Shown here: piece after piece, positions 7,050 through 13,433 of the stretch
Position numbering within the stretch: the first letter of the stretch is position 1
Layout: each line of letters opens with the position of its first letter
Assembly: GCA_019420135.1 (NCBI GenBank)
Contig: JAHZHS010000004.1
Location: 10,369 to 24,983, forward strand
Direction: 5' to 3'
Length of the DNA: 14,615 nt
Origin: Oscillospiraceae bacterium
GTDB lineage: Bacteria; Bacillota; Clostridia; Oscillospirales; Ruminococcaceae
Position numbers and translations under genes: made by a program
The notes under the pieces: generated by a model
What the model was told of the DNA's origin: nothing
What the model saw: the letters and a program-made list of their open reading frames with translations, nothing else
The model's database searches: none

Positions 7050-7076
7050 GCATCTTCGCTCCGTTTCGTGTAAAAT
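7048..7076 (+). promoter_or_regulatory. Sigma-A-type promoter upstream of the phospholipase-like gene
   Basis: TTGCAT (7048-7053) and TAAAAT (7071-7076) are separated by 17 bases. The predicted start near 7083 leaves a leader of about 113 bases that contains a terminator-like hairpin before the gene at 7196. Confidence 0.68.
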
Positions 7077-7105
7077 AGGAGCGGCACGGCGGAAAAACAA
7101 TGGTT

Positions 7106-7143
7106 CAGCCGCGTTCCGGCCTGCCCGGGCGCGGCTGTTTTGT
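7106..7143 (+). terminator. Terminator-like hairpin in the leader of the phospholipase-like gene
   Basis: CAGCCGCG (7106-7113) pairs perfectly with CGCGGCTG (7130-7137) around a 16-base GC-rich loop and is followed by TTTTGT (7138-7143). It stands between the promoter at 7048-7076 and the coding start at 7196. It may attenuate transcription, end a short RNA of about 60 bases, or terminate read-through from the MFS gene. Confidence 0.65.
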
Positions 7144-7195
7144 CAGCCATGTTTTTTGCCGCCCCAATGTCTAAGCATAGAAGGATGGGACAACA

Positions 7196-8260
7196 ATGCC
7201 CGAAGGATATACCCATGTGCGCACGGCCCACCGCGCAGCCAAGGGGGTACACTACCGGATCCAGTACCCGGCGGCCTTTGCTGCCGGGGCCAACGGACCG
7301 GATTCGCTGTTCTGCTTTGAGGTATGGAAATCCGCCTCCAAGCGGCGCTTTGACCTGCCCGGCCTGGGCAACCGCATGCATGAGGAAAACACCGGTGCCT
7401 TTCTGCAGAGCCTGATGAAGCACGTCTCCACCCGGCCGCAGGTGGAGTATGCCCTGGGCTTTCTCAGCCATTACGCCACAGACACCGTCATGCACCCTTA
7501 CGTCTGTGCTCTGTGCCAGCCGGGCATGCCTTACGCCGGACCGGGAGGGCATGGCTATTTTGAGATCGCCCTGGACTCCACCCTCCACGCGGAGGACACC
7601 GGCGTCTCCCTCGTTCCCGCCGACGACACCAGCCCCCGCATGAAGGGGGAGGAGCTGGCCGACGTCACCACCCTGCTGTCCCGCTGCCTGGCCGAGGCCT
7701 ACGGGCTGGACATTCCGGTGGAGTATCTGGCCGATGCCTTTGAGGACATCTACCGCCTGCGCAGCATCTTTCCCTCCCGCACAGGGGTGAAAAAGGTATT
7801 TTTCACCCTGGTGGAGCCGCTGTTCGGCGGCAGGGGATTCATCACGGGGCATGTCTCGCCCCGGCGCCTGGTCCCGGAACTGCCCGACCAATGGACCGAT
7901 CCCTTCACCGGGGAAGCACGCAAGGGCAACGCCTTTGCCCTGCTGCGGGAGGCGGAAAAGCGCAGCGGCATCTTCATGGCCGGGGCGCTGGAATACTGGA
8001 TGGGCGGCATCTCGGAGGAGCAGTTCTTCGGCCTGCTGGGCAGCATGAGCTATACCGAGGGCCGGGCCACCCCGCTGAGTGACCCCGCCCTGGCGGCATC
8101 TCCGGCACAGCCGCAGGAGAACCCGGCCCAACCGGTTTCCCGGCCGGAATCCGCTCCTGCTGGAGAGGAGGAACCTTCCGCCCCGTCCTCCATCCAGGAG
8201 AAAACCGAAACCTCCGCCGGGGAGACCGCCGACTGGACGGCCCGGCCGGAACCCCAATAA
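7196..8260 (+). CDS. Zinc-dependent phospholipase C-like protein
   Basis: The 354-residue protein matches the zinc-dependent phospholipase C / nuclease P1-like fold (Zn_dep_PLPC family). This fold uses His and Asp residues to bind zinc and cleave phosphodiester bonds in phospholipids. Candidate ligands are in order: His7 ('GYTHVRTAH'), Asp36 ('GPDSLF'), His62 ('MHEEN'), His92 and Asp96 ('FLSHYATDTVMHPYV', with His100), and His119-x3-Glu123 ('GHGYFEIALD'). No signal peptide is visible, so the protein is probably cytoplasmic, unlike the secreted toxin-type enzymes. The last 60-odd residues are Pro/Ala/Glu-rich and probably disordered. The ATG is preceded by GAAGGATGGGA. The cyclophilin gene follows after 75 bases without a terminator, so cotranscription is possible. 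Activity and natural substrate are not shown by sequence. Confidence 0.85.
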   Translation: MPEGYTHVRTAHRAAKGVHYRIQYPAAFAAGANGPDSLFCFEVWKSASKRRFDLPGLGNRMHEENTGAFLQSLMKHVSTRPQVEYALGFLSHYATDTVMHPYVCALCQPGMPYAGPGGHGYFEIALDSTLHAEDTGVSLVPADDTSPRMKGEELADVTTLLSRCLAEAYGLDIPVEYLADAFEDIYRLRSIFPSRTGVKKVFFTLVEPLFGGRGFITGHVSPRRLVPELPDQWTDPFTGEARKGNAFALLREAEKRSGIFMAGALEYWMGGISEEQFFGLLGSMSYTEGRATPLSDPALAASPAQPQENPAQPVSRPESAPAGEEEPSAPSSIQEKTETSAGETADWTARPEPQ

Positions 8261-8274
8261 CCCGAACCCCTCGC

Positions 8275-8291
8275 CCGGCGCACCCCGCCGG
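8275..8291 (+). other. Small intergenic hairpin between phospholipase-like and cyclophilin genes
   Basis: CCGGCG (8275-8280) and CGCCGG (8286-8291) pair around CACCC. No U run follows, so it is probably not a terminator; it could be an mRNA processing or stability element, or chance. Confidence 0.35.
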
Positions 8292-8335
8292 ACGTGCAGG
8301 ATAAACACAAGGTATCACAGAAAAGGAGAACACCT

Positions 8336-8812
8336 ATGGTACGCATCACCATGCAGAACGGCAAGACCATCGACCTGGAGCTGGATGCCCAGGCCGCGCC
8401 CATCACCTGCGAGAACTTCCTCAAGCTGGTCAACCAGAAATTCTATGACGGCCTGACTTTCCATCGCATTATCCCCGGATTCATGATCCAGGGCGGCTGC
8501 CCGCTGGGCAACGGCACCGGCGGTCCGGGCTGGCACATCAAGGGCGAGTTCGCCCACAACGGCGTCAACAACCCCATCAAGCACACCCGCGGCGTCATCA
8601 GCATGGCCCGCGCCATGGACCCCAACTCGGCAGGCAGCCAGTTCTTCATCATGCATGAGGATGCCCCGCACCTGGATGGGGAATATGCCGCATTCGGCCA
8701 CGTGGTTTCCGGCATGGATGTGGTGGATGAGATCGCCAATACCCCCACCGACTGGAACGACAAGCCCCTCAAGCCGGTGGTCATGGAGAGCGTCCGCGTT
8801 GTGGAGGACTGA
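8336..8812 (+). CDS. Peptidyl-prolyl cis-trans isomerase, cyclophilin type
   Basis: This 158-residue enzyme catalyses cis-trans isomerisation of proline peptide bonds during protein folding. The cyclophilin core is complete: 'APITCENFLKLV', the active-site 'YDGLTFHRIIPGFMIQGG' (catalytic Arg in FHR), 'GTGGPGWHIKGEF', 'RGVISMARAMDPNSAGSQFFI' (M-A-R/A and Q-F-F contacts) and 'YAAFGHVVSGMDVVDEI'. It lacks a signal peptide and any extra domain, so it is a minimal cytoplasmic form of normal length. ATG 8336 is chosen because AAAAGGAG (8321-8328) sits 7 bases upstream and homology starts there. It is the last + strand gene before a bidirectional terminator. I give no symbol because ppiA and ppiB cannot be separated with certainty here. 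Confidence 0.96.
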   Translation: MVRITMQNGKTIDLELDAQAAPITCENFLKLVNQKFYDGLTFHRIIPGFMIQGGCPLGNGTGGPGWHIKGEFAHNGVNNPIKHTRGVISMARAMDPNSAGSQFFIMHEDAPHLDGEYAAFGHVVSGMDVVDEIANTPTDWNDKPLKPVVMESVRVVED

Positions 8813-8834
8813 GCTCTGAAAAGGGAAAAATGAA

Positions 8835-8877
8835 ACGCCGCCGCAGGTTTTGTGGAAAAGCCTGCGGCGGCGTTTTT
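8835..8877. terminator. Bidirectional terminator between converging genes
   Basis: ACGCCGCCGCAGG (8835-8847) pairs fully with CCTGCGGCGGCGT (8861-8873), and TTTT with AAAA inside extend the stem past one bulged G, leaving loop GTGG. TTTTT follows on the + strand. On the - strand the bases after the stem read TTTCATTTTTCCC, so it can also stop transcription of the lipoprotein gene that ends at 8890. Confidence 0.93.
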
Positions 8878-8889
8878 GTATGCAGTTTG

Positions 8890-9849
8890 TCAGGCGGCCA
8901 GTTCGGGGGCGTAGGTCATCAGGTCGGCGGCCAGGTTGCCGATCTCGGTGATCTGACTGGTACCAGGCTCGGGAAAATCGGTCTCGGCGTCCCCCCAGTC
9001 GCTCAGTACCGCGATGCAGTAGGGCTCGTCGGCGTAGACGATGGCAATGTCGTGCAGGGCATACTCCCAGCTGCCGTACTTTTTGGCCATGTCGTACTCG
9101 CTTTCCAGCATGGGATGGTCGGCGTCCAGAAAGGCCTGTTCCAGCATCTCCGCGTTGGGGGCATCGCTGCCGAAGTAATTCCACAGCGCCACCAGGATCT
9201 TCACCGCGTCATGGGAGCTGAAGATGCCCTGGATGTTGGTCTCGTCACTCAGGGCATTGTAGGGGCGGTCCACGCCCAGATCCAGCAGAAAGGCGGAGAA
9301 ATCGCTCTCGGTGTAGGCGGGCCAGACCCGGTAGAGCTGGGTGGCGGCATCGTTGTCGCTCAGGGAGATCATACTGTATATGGCGTCGTAGGCTGTCTGG
9401 GCGGGGGCGGTGTCCAGGCGGGGCAGCTGGGTGGAGAGGTCGATCTCCCCGGCGTCGGCCCGCTCGGCCAGCCAGAGGGCGTAGGGCGCTTTGAGCAGGC
9501 TGGCGGTGTAGTATTCACAGTCGGCGTTGTAATCGTAAGTGTAGCCGTCGGTCAGGCGGACGCAGCTCACCGAAACGGTGCCGTCCAGGCTTTCCAGATA
9601 GCTGTTCAGCGCGGTGAGGGCTTCCTCCTCGGTCATGAGGGGTTCCGGCGTGGGGGTGGGCTCTGGTGTGGGCGTGGGGGTGGCCACTGCCTGGGAGGTG
9701 GCACCGCTCTCCTCGTCGGTCTCCTCAGACTCGGAGGCCGTGGTGCTCACCGCATCCATCAGGGCGGCAGCCTCCTCGGAGGGTTCGGCGTAACAGCCCG
9801 CCAGCAGCGACAGGGCGCACAGGGCGGACGCAAGGGGCAGTTTTGACAT
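8890..9849 (-). CDS. Lipoprotein with class A beta-lactamase-like serine hydrolase domain
   Basis: The 319-residue protein has a lipoprotein signal ending in the lipobox 'LLAGC' (Cys19). A low-complexity acidic and Thr-Pro linker (about 21-70, 'TPTPTPEPTPTPEP') would hold the domain away from the membrane. The serine hydrolase domain at about 75-315 carries 'SLLK' (Ser117-x-x-Lys120), 'SDN' (Ser164-Asp165-Asn166) and 'KYG' (257-259) in place of KTG. Motif order and spacing match the beta-lactamase2 family. I do not see a clear omega-loop ExxLN, so it is better called a beta-lactamase-like or penicillin-interacting hydrolase than a proven resistance enzyme. ATG 9849 is chosen because it starts the signal peptide; an in-frame extension upstream has no such features. 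It follows the sensor kinase gene after 142 bases with no clear terminator, so it may be controlled by the same two-component system. Confidence 0.88.
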   Translation of the reverse strand: MSKLPLASALCALSLLAGCYAEPSEEAAALMDAVSTTASESEETDEESGATSQAVATPTPTPEPTPTPEPLMTEEEALTALNSYLESLDGTVSVSCVRLTDGYTYDYNADCEYYTASLLKAPYALWLAERADAGEIDLSTQLPRLDTAPAQTAYDAIYSMISLSDNDAATQLYRVWPAYTESDFSAFLLDLGVDRPYNALSDETNIQGIFSSHDAVKILVALWNYFGSDAPNAEMLEQAFLDADHPMLESEYDMAKKYGSWEYALHDIAIVYADEPYCIAVLSDWGDAETDFPEPGTSQITEIGNLAADLMTYAPELAA

Positions 9850-9897
9850 ATGCTGTTTCCAGCCTTTCTTTCGCAGGCTGGGGCCGGTGTGCGGGGA

Positions 9898-9931
9898 GCG
9901 GTCTGTCCAACAGGGAAGGGAGACAGACCGC
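9898..9931. repeat. Perfect 10-base inverted repeat between sensor kinase and lipoprotein genes
   Basis: GCGGTCTGTC (9898-9907) and GACAGACCGC (9922-9931) are exact complements around a 14-base spacer. No U run follows on the - strand, so it is not a typical terminator. It could be an operator, an mRNA-processing hairpin lowering read-through into the lipoprotein gene, or a partial terminator. Confidence 0.6.
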
Positions 9932-9991
9932 CGCCCGGCAATGGGCACCCGGGCTGTGAGTGATACATATCGAAAAGCGCTCTACCGCCGG

Positions 9992-11545
9992 TCAGGAAGC
10001 CGACGGCCGGGTATCGCGCATTTCAAACCAGAAGGTGGCGCCTTGGCCGGGGGTGCTGCGCACGCCGAAGGCGAAGCCGTGCTGCTGCAGAATGGCCTTG
10101 GTGATGGAAAGCCCCAGCCCCGAACCCGCCTTGCCCTGGTCCTTGCGGGACCGGTAGTAGCGGTCAAACACGTGGGGCAGATCCTCCGGCAGGATGCCGG
10201 GGCCGTGATCCTGGACCTCCACCCGGCAGGTGCCGTCGTCGGTGGGAATGCAGCGCAGGACAAAGACTCCGTCGGGACCCATGTGATGGGTGGCGTTGCC
10301 CAGAAGATTGTGCAGTACCCGCTCCATCATGCCGGGGTCAGCCTGGACGATGCACTCGTGGTCGGCTTCCAGCTGGAGGGTCCAGCCGTTCTGGTCGCAG
10401 ACGGCATCGTAGCGGCCGGCCACCTCAAAGCAGAGCTGGCTCATATCGAAGGTGACGAGATTGGGCTTTTCGGCGCCGCTGGATACCTTGCTCAGCTCCA
10501 TGACGCTGTTGACCAGCCCCGACAGACGGTCGGTCTCGTCCACGATGATGTTGCACTGTTCGGTGCGCTGCTCGGCGTTGTCGCCGGTGATGTCCCGCAC
10601 CGTCTCGGCATAGCCCTTGATGAGGGTGAGAGGGGTGCGCAGATCATGGCTGACGTTGGCCAGGAGATCCCGCTCCAGCTGGGCCGAGCGCTTGACCTCC
10701 GAGGCCATGCGGTTGAATTCCACCGCCAGCAGGCCCAGCTCATCCTTGCGGCGGACGTTGACCTGAATGTCATAGTTGCCGTCGGCCATCTCCCGGGCGC
10801 CCGCGGACAGCTTGCGTACCGGGGCGGTGAACCAGCGGCTGAAAAAGACGGCGAACAGGATGTCCAGCAGCAGGATGGCCAGGCCGATGGGGGGCAGCAT
10901 TTTGCCCAGCACCCCGGCGGCGGTCTCGATCTGGGCGACGCTGGCCGATACGATGATGGCATACTTGCCGTCGGAGGACAGGCCGCCCACCACCATCTGG
11001 CGGTTGCTGCCCGACTCGACAATCTGGTAGAGAGACCCCTTGCTGAAAATCTCCTTGCGCAGCTGGATGGCCAGGGGCGTGTCGCTGGTAGTATCCACCG
11101 ACCCGCTCAGACTGCCCATGCTCTCGTGGAGGACACAGGGGTAGAGGTTTTCGATGTAGACGATGTTGCGGTAGGTATGGTCGCTGATGTCGATGCAGCA
11201 GTTGTCGATGTTGAGCTCACCGTTTGCAATGGCATCGGTCAGGTCCTGGAAAAAGTCTGCGTTGGGAATGACGTGCCACAGATCCCGGGAGATGATGGGG
11301 GCGTCGGCTGCGTCGATGCGGGCGGTGATGCTCTGCAGCCGGGTCTCCAGACTGGTGCGGATGGTGCGGTTGTACTGGGGCTGCAGAAAATAGGTGATGA
11401 GCACCCACACCAGCAGCAGGGTCACCAGGGTGATGATGCCCAGAAATGTGATCAGCTGCCCCTGTACGCCCAGCAGAATGGTGCCGCCCTTGCGGGGCGG
11501 CGGGGACTGCCTGGGTTTGCGGGGGTTCCAATGCGGCAGAGTCAA
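9992..11545 (-). CDS. HAMP-domain sensor histidine kinase
   Basis: This 517-residue membrane kinase is the signal-sensing partner of the response regulator encoded just upstream. Order of parts: basic cytoplasmic N-terminus; first membrane helix at about 29-54; extracytoplasmic sensor at about 55-213, containing Cys116, Cys117 and Cys137; second helix at about 216-238; HAMP linker at about 239-290; HisKA with 'NVSHDLRTPL', phospho-acceptor His300; and the ATPase domain with N-box 'LHNLLGNATHH' (Asn416), 'DHGPGI' (446-451) and 'GSGLGLS' (474-480). All catalytic boxes are intact. The start is TTG at 11545, with GGGAGG 10 bases upstream; no ATG or GTG fits between the regulator stop and the first helix with such a site. 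The gap to the regulator gene is 21 bases. The sensed signal is unknown. Confidence 0.95.
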   Translation of the reverse strand: MTLPHWNPRKPRQSPPPRKGGTILLGVQGQLITFLGIITLVTLLLVWVLITYFLQPQYNRTIRTSLETRLQSITARIDAADAPIISRDLWHVIPNADFFQDLTDAIANGELNIDNCCIDISDHTYRNIVYIENLYPCVLHESMGSLSGSVDTTSDTPLAIQLRKEIFSKGSLYQIVESGSNRQMVVGGLSSDGKYAIIVSASVAQIETAAGVLGKMLPPIGLAILLLDILFAVFFSRWFTAPVRKLSAGAREMADGNYDIQVNVRRKDELGLLAVEFNRMASEVKRSAQLERDLLANVSHDLRTPLTLIKGYAETVRDITGDNAEQRTEQCNIIVDETDRLSGLVNSVMELSKVSSGAEKPNLVTFDMSQLCFEVAGRYDAVCDQNGWTLQLEADHECIVQADPGMMERVLHNLLGNATHHMGPDGVFVLRCIPTDDGTCRVEVQDHGPGILPEDLPHVFDRYYRSRKDQGKAGSGLGLSITKAILQQHGFAFGVRSTPGQGATFWFEMRDTRPSAS

Positions 11546-11566
11546 AGAAAATACGCCTCCCGGCCG

Positions 11567-12250
11567 TTACAGGGTATCGGGATCAAATTTGTACCCGATG
11601 CCCCACACGGTCACAATGTAGCTGCGGCACTTGCCCAGATGGCTGCGCAGCATTTTGATGTGGGTATCCACAGTGCGGTCCTCGCCGTAATAGTCATAGT
11701 TCCAGACCTTCTGCAGGATCTTCTCCCGGGAGAGGGCAATGCCCTTGTTGCTGACGAGAAAGACCAGCAGATCGAATTCCTTGGGCGTCAGCGAGGCTTC
11801 CTGCCCCTCCACCCGGACGGTGTGGCTGGCGGTGTCGATGTAAAGATCCCCGAAGCTGTATACCGACCCGGTATCCTCCGCTTTGGGCATGGTGCGGGAC
11901 AGGACTGCCTTGACCCTGGCCACCAGCTCCCGGGGGGAGAAGGGCTTGACCACATAGTCGTCGGCGCCGCTTTCCAGCCCGGCCAGCTTGTCGTACTCCT
12001 CGCTGCGGGCGGTGAGCATGATGACGGGGGTCATGATCTTGCGGGTGCGCATCTCCCGCAGGCAGGTCATGCCGTCCATGAAGGGCATCATGATGTCCAG
12101 AATCACCAGATCCACACTCTCCCCCGCAAGGGTGGAAAGCGCGGCGGTGCCGTCGCCCGCCTCCAGACAGGTGAATCCGGCGTGCTCCAGATGCTCGCGG
12201 ATGAGATCGCGGATCCGCGGTTCGTCGTCAACAATCAGTATCTTTGCCAT
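11567..12250 (-). CDS. OmpR/PhoB-type response regulator
   Basis: The 227-residue cytoplasmic DNA-binding regulator has a receiver domain with acidic pocket Asp8-Asp9 ('ILIVDDE'), phospho-acceptor Asp52 ('LVILDIMMP'), Thr80 ('MLTA') and Lys102 ('VVKPFSPREL'). The winged helix follows at about 130-224 ('LTPKEFDLLVFLVSNKGIALSREKIL', then 'VDTHIKMLRSHLGK' and the wing 'VWGIGYKF'). All switch residues are present. The ATG at 12250 has AAGGAGGGG a few bases upstream (reading the - strand). It is the first gene of the unit and precedes the kinase by 21 bases. It reads outward from a divergent control region with repeat half-sites of a kind such regulators often bind, so self-regulation is likely but unproven. 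It resembles PhoP/WalR/VanR-type regulators too broadly for a gene symbol. Confidence 0.97.
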   Translation of the reverse strand: MAKILIVDDEPRIRDLIREHLEHAGFTCLEAGDGTAALSTLAGESVDLVILDIMMPFMDGMTCLREMRTRKIMTPVIMLTARSEEYDKLAGLESGADDYVVKPFSPRELVARVKAVLSRTMPKAEDTGSVYSFGDLYIDTASHTVRVEGQEASLTPKEFDLLVFLVSNKGIALSREKILQKVWNYDYYGEDRTVDTHIKMLRSHLGKCRSYIVTVWGIGYKFDPDTL

Positions 12251-12312
12251 AAAAACCCCTCCTTACGGGAACAAGAACGCACAAAAGGCGGGAGCAGACA
12301 TTCTCTCCCCAG

Positions 12313-12387
12313 TGTTTCTGATACTATATTAGTCATCAGGTATGGCTGTTTTGTGAAATGTTTCTGAAAACTTTTCACAATTTTCAC
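12313..12387. promoter_or_regulatory. Repeat-rich divergent control region (candidate regulator-binding sites)
   Basis: The gap between the response regulator (-) and the phosphodiesterase gene (+) holds several repeats. TTGTGAAA (12351-12358) and TTTCACAA (12373-12380) are an exact inverted pair 14 bases apart. TTTTCAC occurs twice in direct orientation (12372-12378 and 12381-12387). TGTTTCTGA is repeated at 12313-12321 and 12359-12367. On the - strand, -10-like TAATAT/TATAGT (12331-12323) lacks a good -35 box, and TTCACA sits where an activator would be expected. This fits an activator-dependent, perhaps self-regulated promoter for the two-component genes. Confidence 0.5.
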
Positions 12388-12411
12388 GGGGGAAACGCCC
12401 CGGCGGCGCGG

Positions 12412-12440
12412 TTGCCAGCGGCGGGGCTTTGCGCTACAAT
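12412..12440 (+). promoter_or_regulatory. Sigma-A-type promoter for the glycerophosphodiesterase gene
   Basis: TTGCCA (12412-12417) and TACAAT (12435-12440) are 17 bases apart, giving a leader of about 70 bases to the ATG at 12516. Its -35 box lies 24 bases from the nearest TTTTCAC repeat of the divergent region. Confidence 0.75.
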
Positions 12441-12515
12441 AGGAGGCAGTCCGGCAGGGGACCAGACACCCCCCGTTTTGCCCGGACGGATGTGACAGGA
12501 AAGGCAGGATTTGCC

Positions 12516-13382
12516 ATGTGGATTGTATGGATGTTGGTGGCCGTGCTGATTACGGCGGCCATGCTCTTTTTGCTGACGCTGTTTCTCATCAGCCCGTCCT
12601 TCGGGCGCAAGGCGCTGCGCGCACCTTTTGCGGGGCGCAACTACGCTCACCGCGGACTGTTTGCCAAGGATCAGTCGGTGCCGGAAAACAGCCTCCCCGC
12701 CTTTGAGGCGGCAGCCGCGGCAGGATATGGCATCGAGCTGGATGTCCAGTTCACCAGCGACCGCAAGCTGATCGTCTTTCACGACGATACCCTGGACCGG
12801 ATGACAGGCATTCACGGCTGGGTGCATGACCATCCCTGGGAGGAGGTCTCTGGCCTCTCCCTGGCGGGGACGGCGTATCATCCGCCGCTGTTTTCGGAGG
12901 TACTGCGCACGGTGGGCGGCCGGGTGCCGCTGATCGTGGAGATCAAGAGCCGCCAGGAATACACCGGCGACTATCTGGATGCCCTCTGCCGCGCTACGCT
13001 GGACGCCCTCAAAGGCTACGGCGGCGCCTGGTGCATCGAGAGCTTTGACCCCCGTGTGGTGGGGCGCATCCGCAAGCTGGCTCCCGGCGTGCTGCGGGGC
13101 CAGCTGGCCGACTGCACCAAGGGATACCGGCAGGACGGCGCCAAGGCGCACCATGCCTTTGCCATGTCCCACTGTCTGGGGAACTTCCTGGGGCGGCCGG
13201 ACTTCATCGCCTGGTGCCCCGAGCCCCGCAACTGGGCGGTGCGGCTCATCGGAGCCATGGGGGCCATGATGGTCAACTGGACCGCCCTGCCCGAACACGA
13301 CATCAAACAGCTGGAAGCGGAGTATGACGCCGTCATCTTCCAGTGGTACAGCCCCGCACCCCGTTACCGGGACGGAAATTGA
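12516..13382 (+). CDS. Membrane-anchored glycerophosphodiester phosphodiesterase
   Basis: The 288-residue protein has one N-terminal membrane helix (about residues 2-26) followed by a GDPD domain, which hydrolyses deacylated phospholipids or related polymers to glycerol-3-phosphate and an alcohol. Catalytic and metal-binding positions are all visible: His45-Arg46 ('YAHRG'), Glu57-Asn58 ('PENS'), Glu74 and Asp76 ('GIELDVQ'), His89 ('VFHDD'), and Glu142 with Lys144 ('LIVEIKS'). A late 'ESFDP' element also fits. Length is normal for a single-domain enzyme with an anchor. ATG 12516 is chosen because AGG at 12506-12508 is well spaced and the helix begins there. It has its own promoter, divergent from the two-component genes. 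It may act on teichoic-acid-type or lipid substrates at the membrane face; which one is not shown. Confidence 0.93.
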   Translation: MWIVWMLVAVLITAAMLFLLTLFLISPSFGRKALRAPFAGRNYAHRGLFAKDQSVPENSLPAFEAAAAAGYGIELDVQFTSDRKLIVFHDDTLDRMTGIHGWVHDHPWEEVSGLSLAGTAYHPPLFSEVLRTVGGRVPLIVEIKSRQEYTGDYLDALCRATLDALKGYGGAWCIESFDPRVVGRIRKLAPGVLRGQLADCTKGYRQDGAKAHHAFAMSHCLGNFLGRPDFIAWCPEPRNWAVRLIGAMGAMMVNWTALPEHDIKQLEAEYDAVIFQWYSPAPRYRDGN

Positions 13383-13433
13383 ACATTCAGGCCCATAACA
13401 CTCCAAAATAATAGTAAGACGCCCTGACGGTTT

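Noticed and set aside
6962..8308. A 448-codon open frame on the - strand opposite the phospholipase-like gene
   Set aside because: Low-complexity Gly/Arg-rich translation that mirrors a gene with clear family motifs on the other strand; it also runs across a terminator-like hairpin and the end of the MFS gene.
8835..8873. Perfect GC-rich inverted repeat as a mobile-element end
   Set aside because: It sits between converging genes, has T runs on both strands and no flanking target duplication or transposase; a bidirectional terminator explains it fully.
9590..9700. Tandem CCCAC/GGGGGTG-type repeats as a repeat array
   Set aside because: They encode the Thr-Pro-Glu linker of the lipoprotein in frame on the - strand, so they are coding low complexity.
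9887..12367. An 826-codon open frame on the + strand opposite the kinase and regulator genes
   Set aside because: It is antisense to two genes with full, well-ordered catalytic motifs. Its translation is Gly/Ala/His/Val/Asp-rich with no recognisable domain, as expected for the complement of GC-rich codons. It has no good start site.
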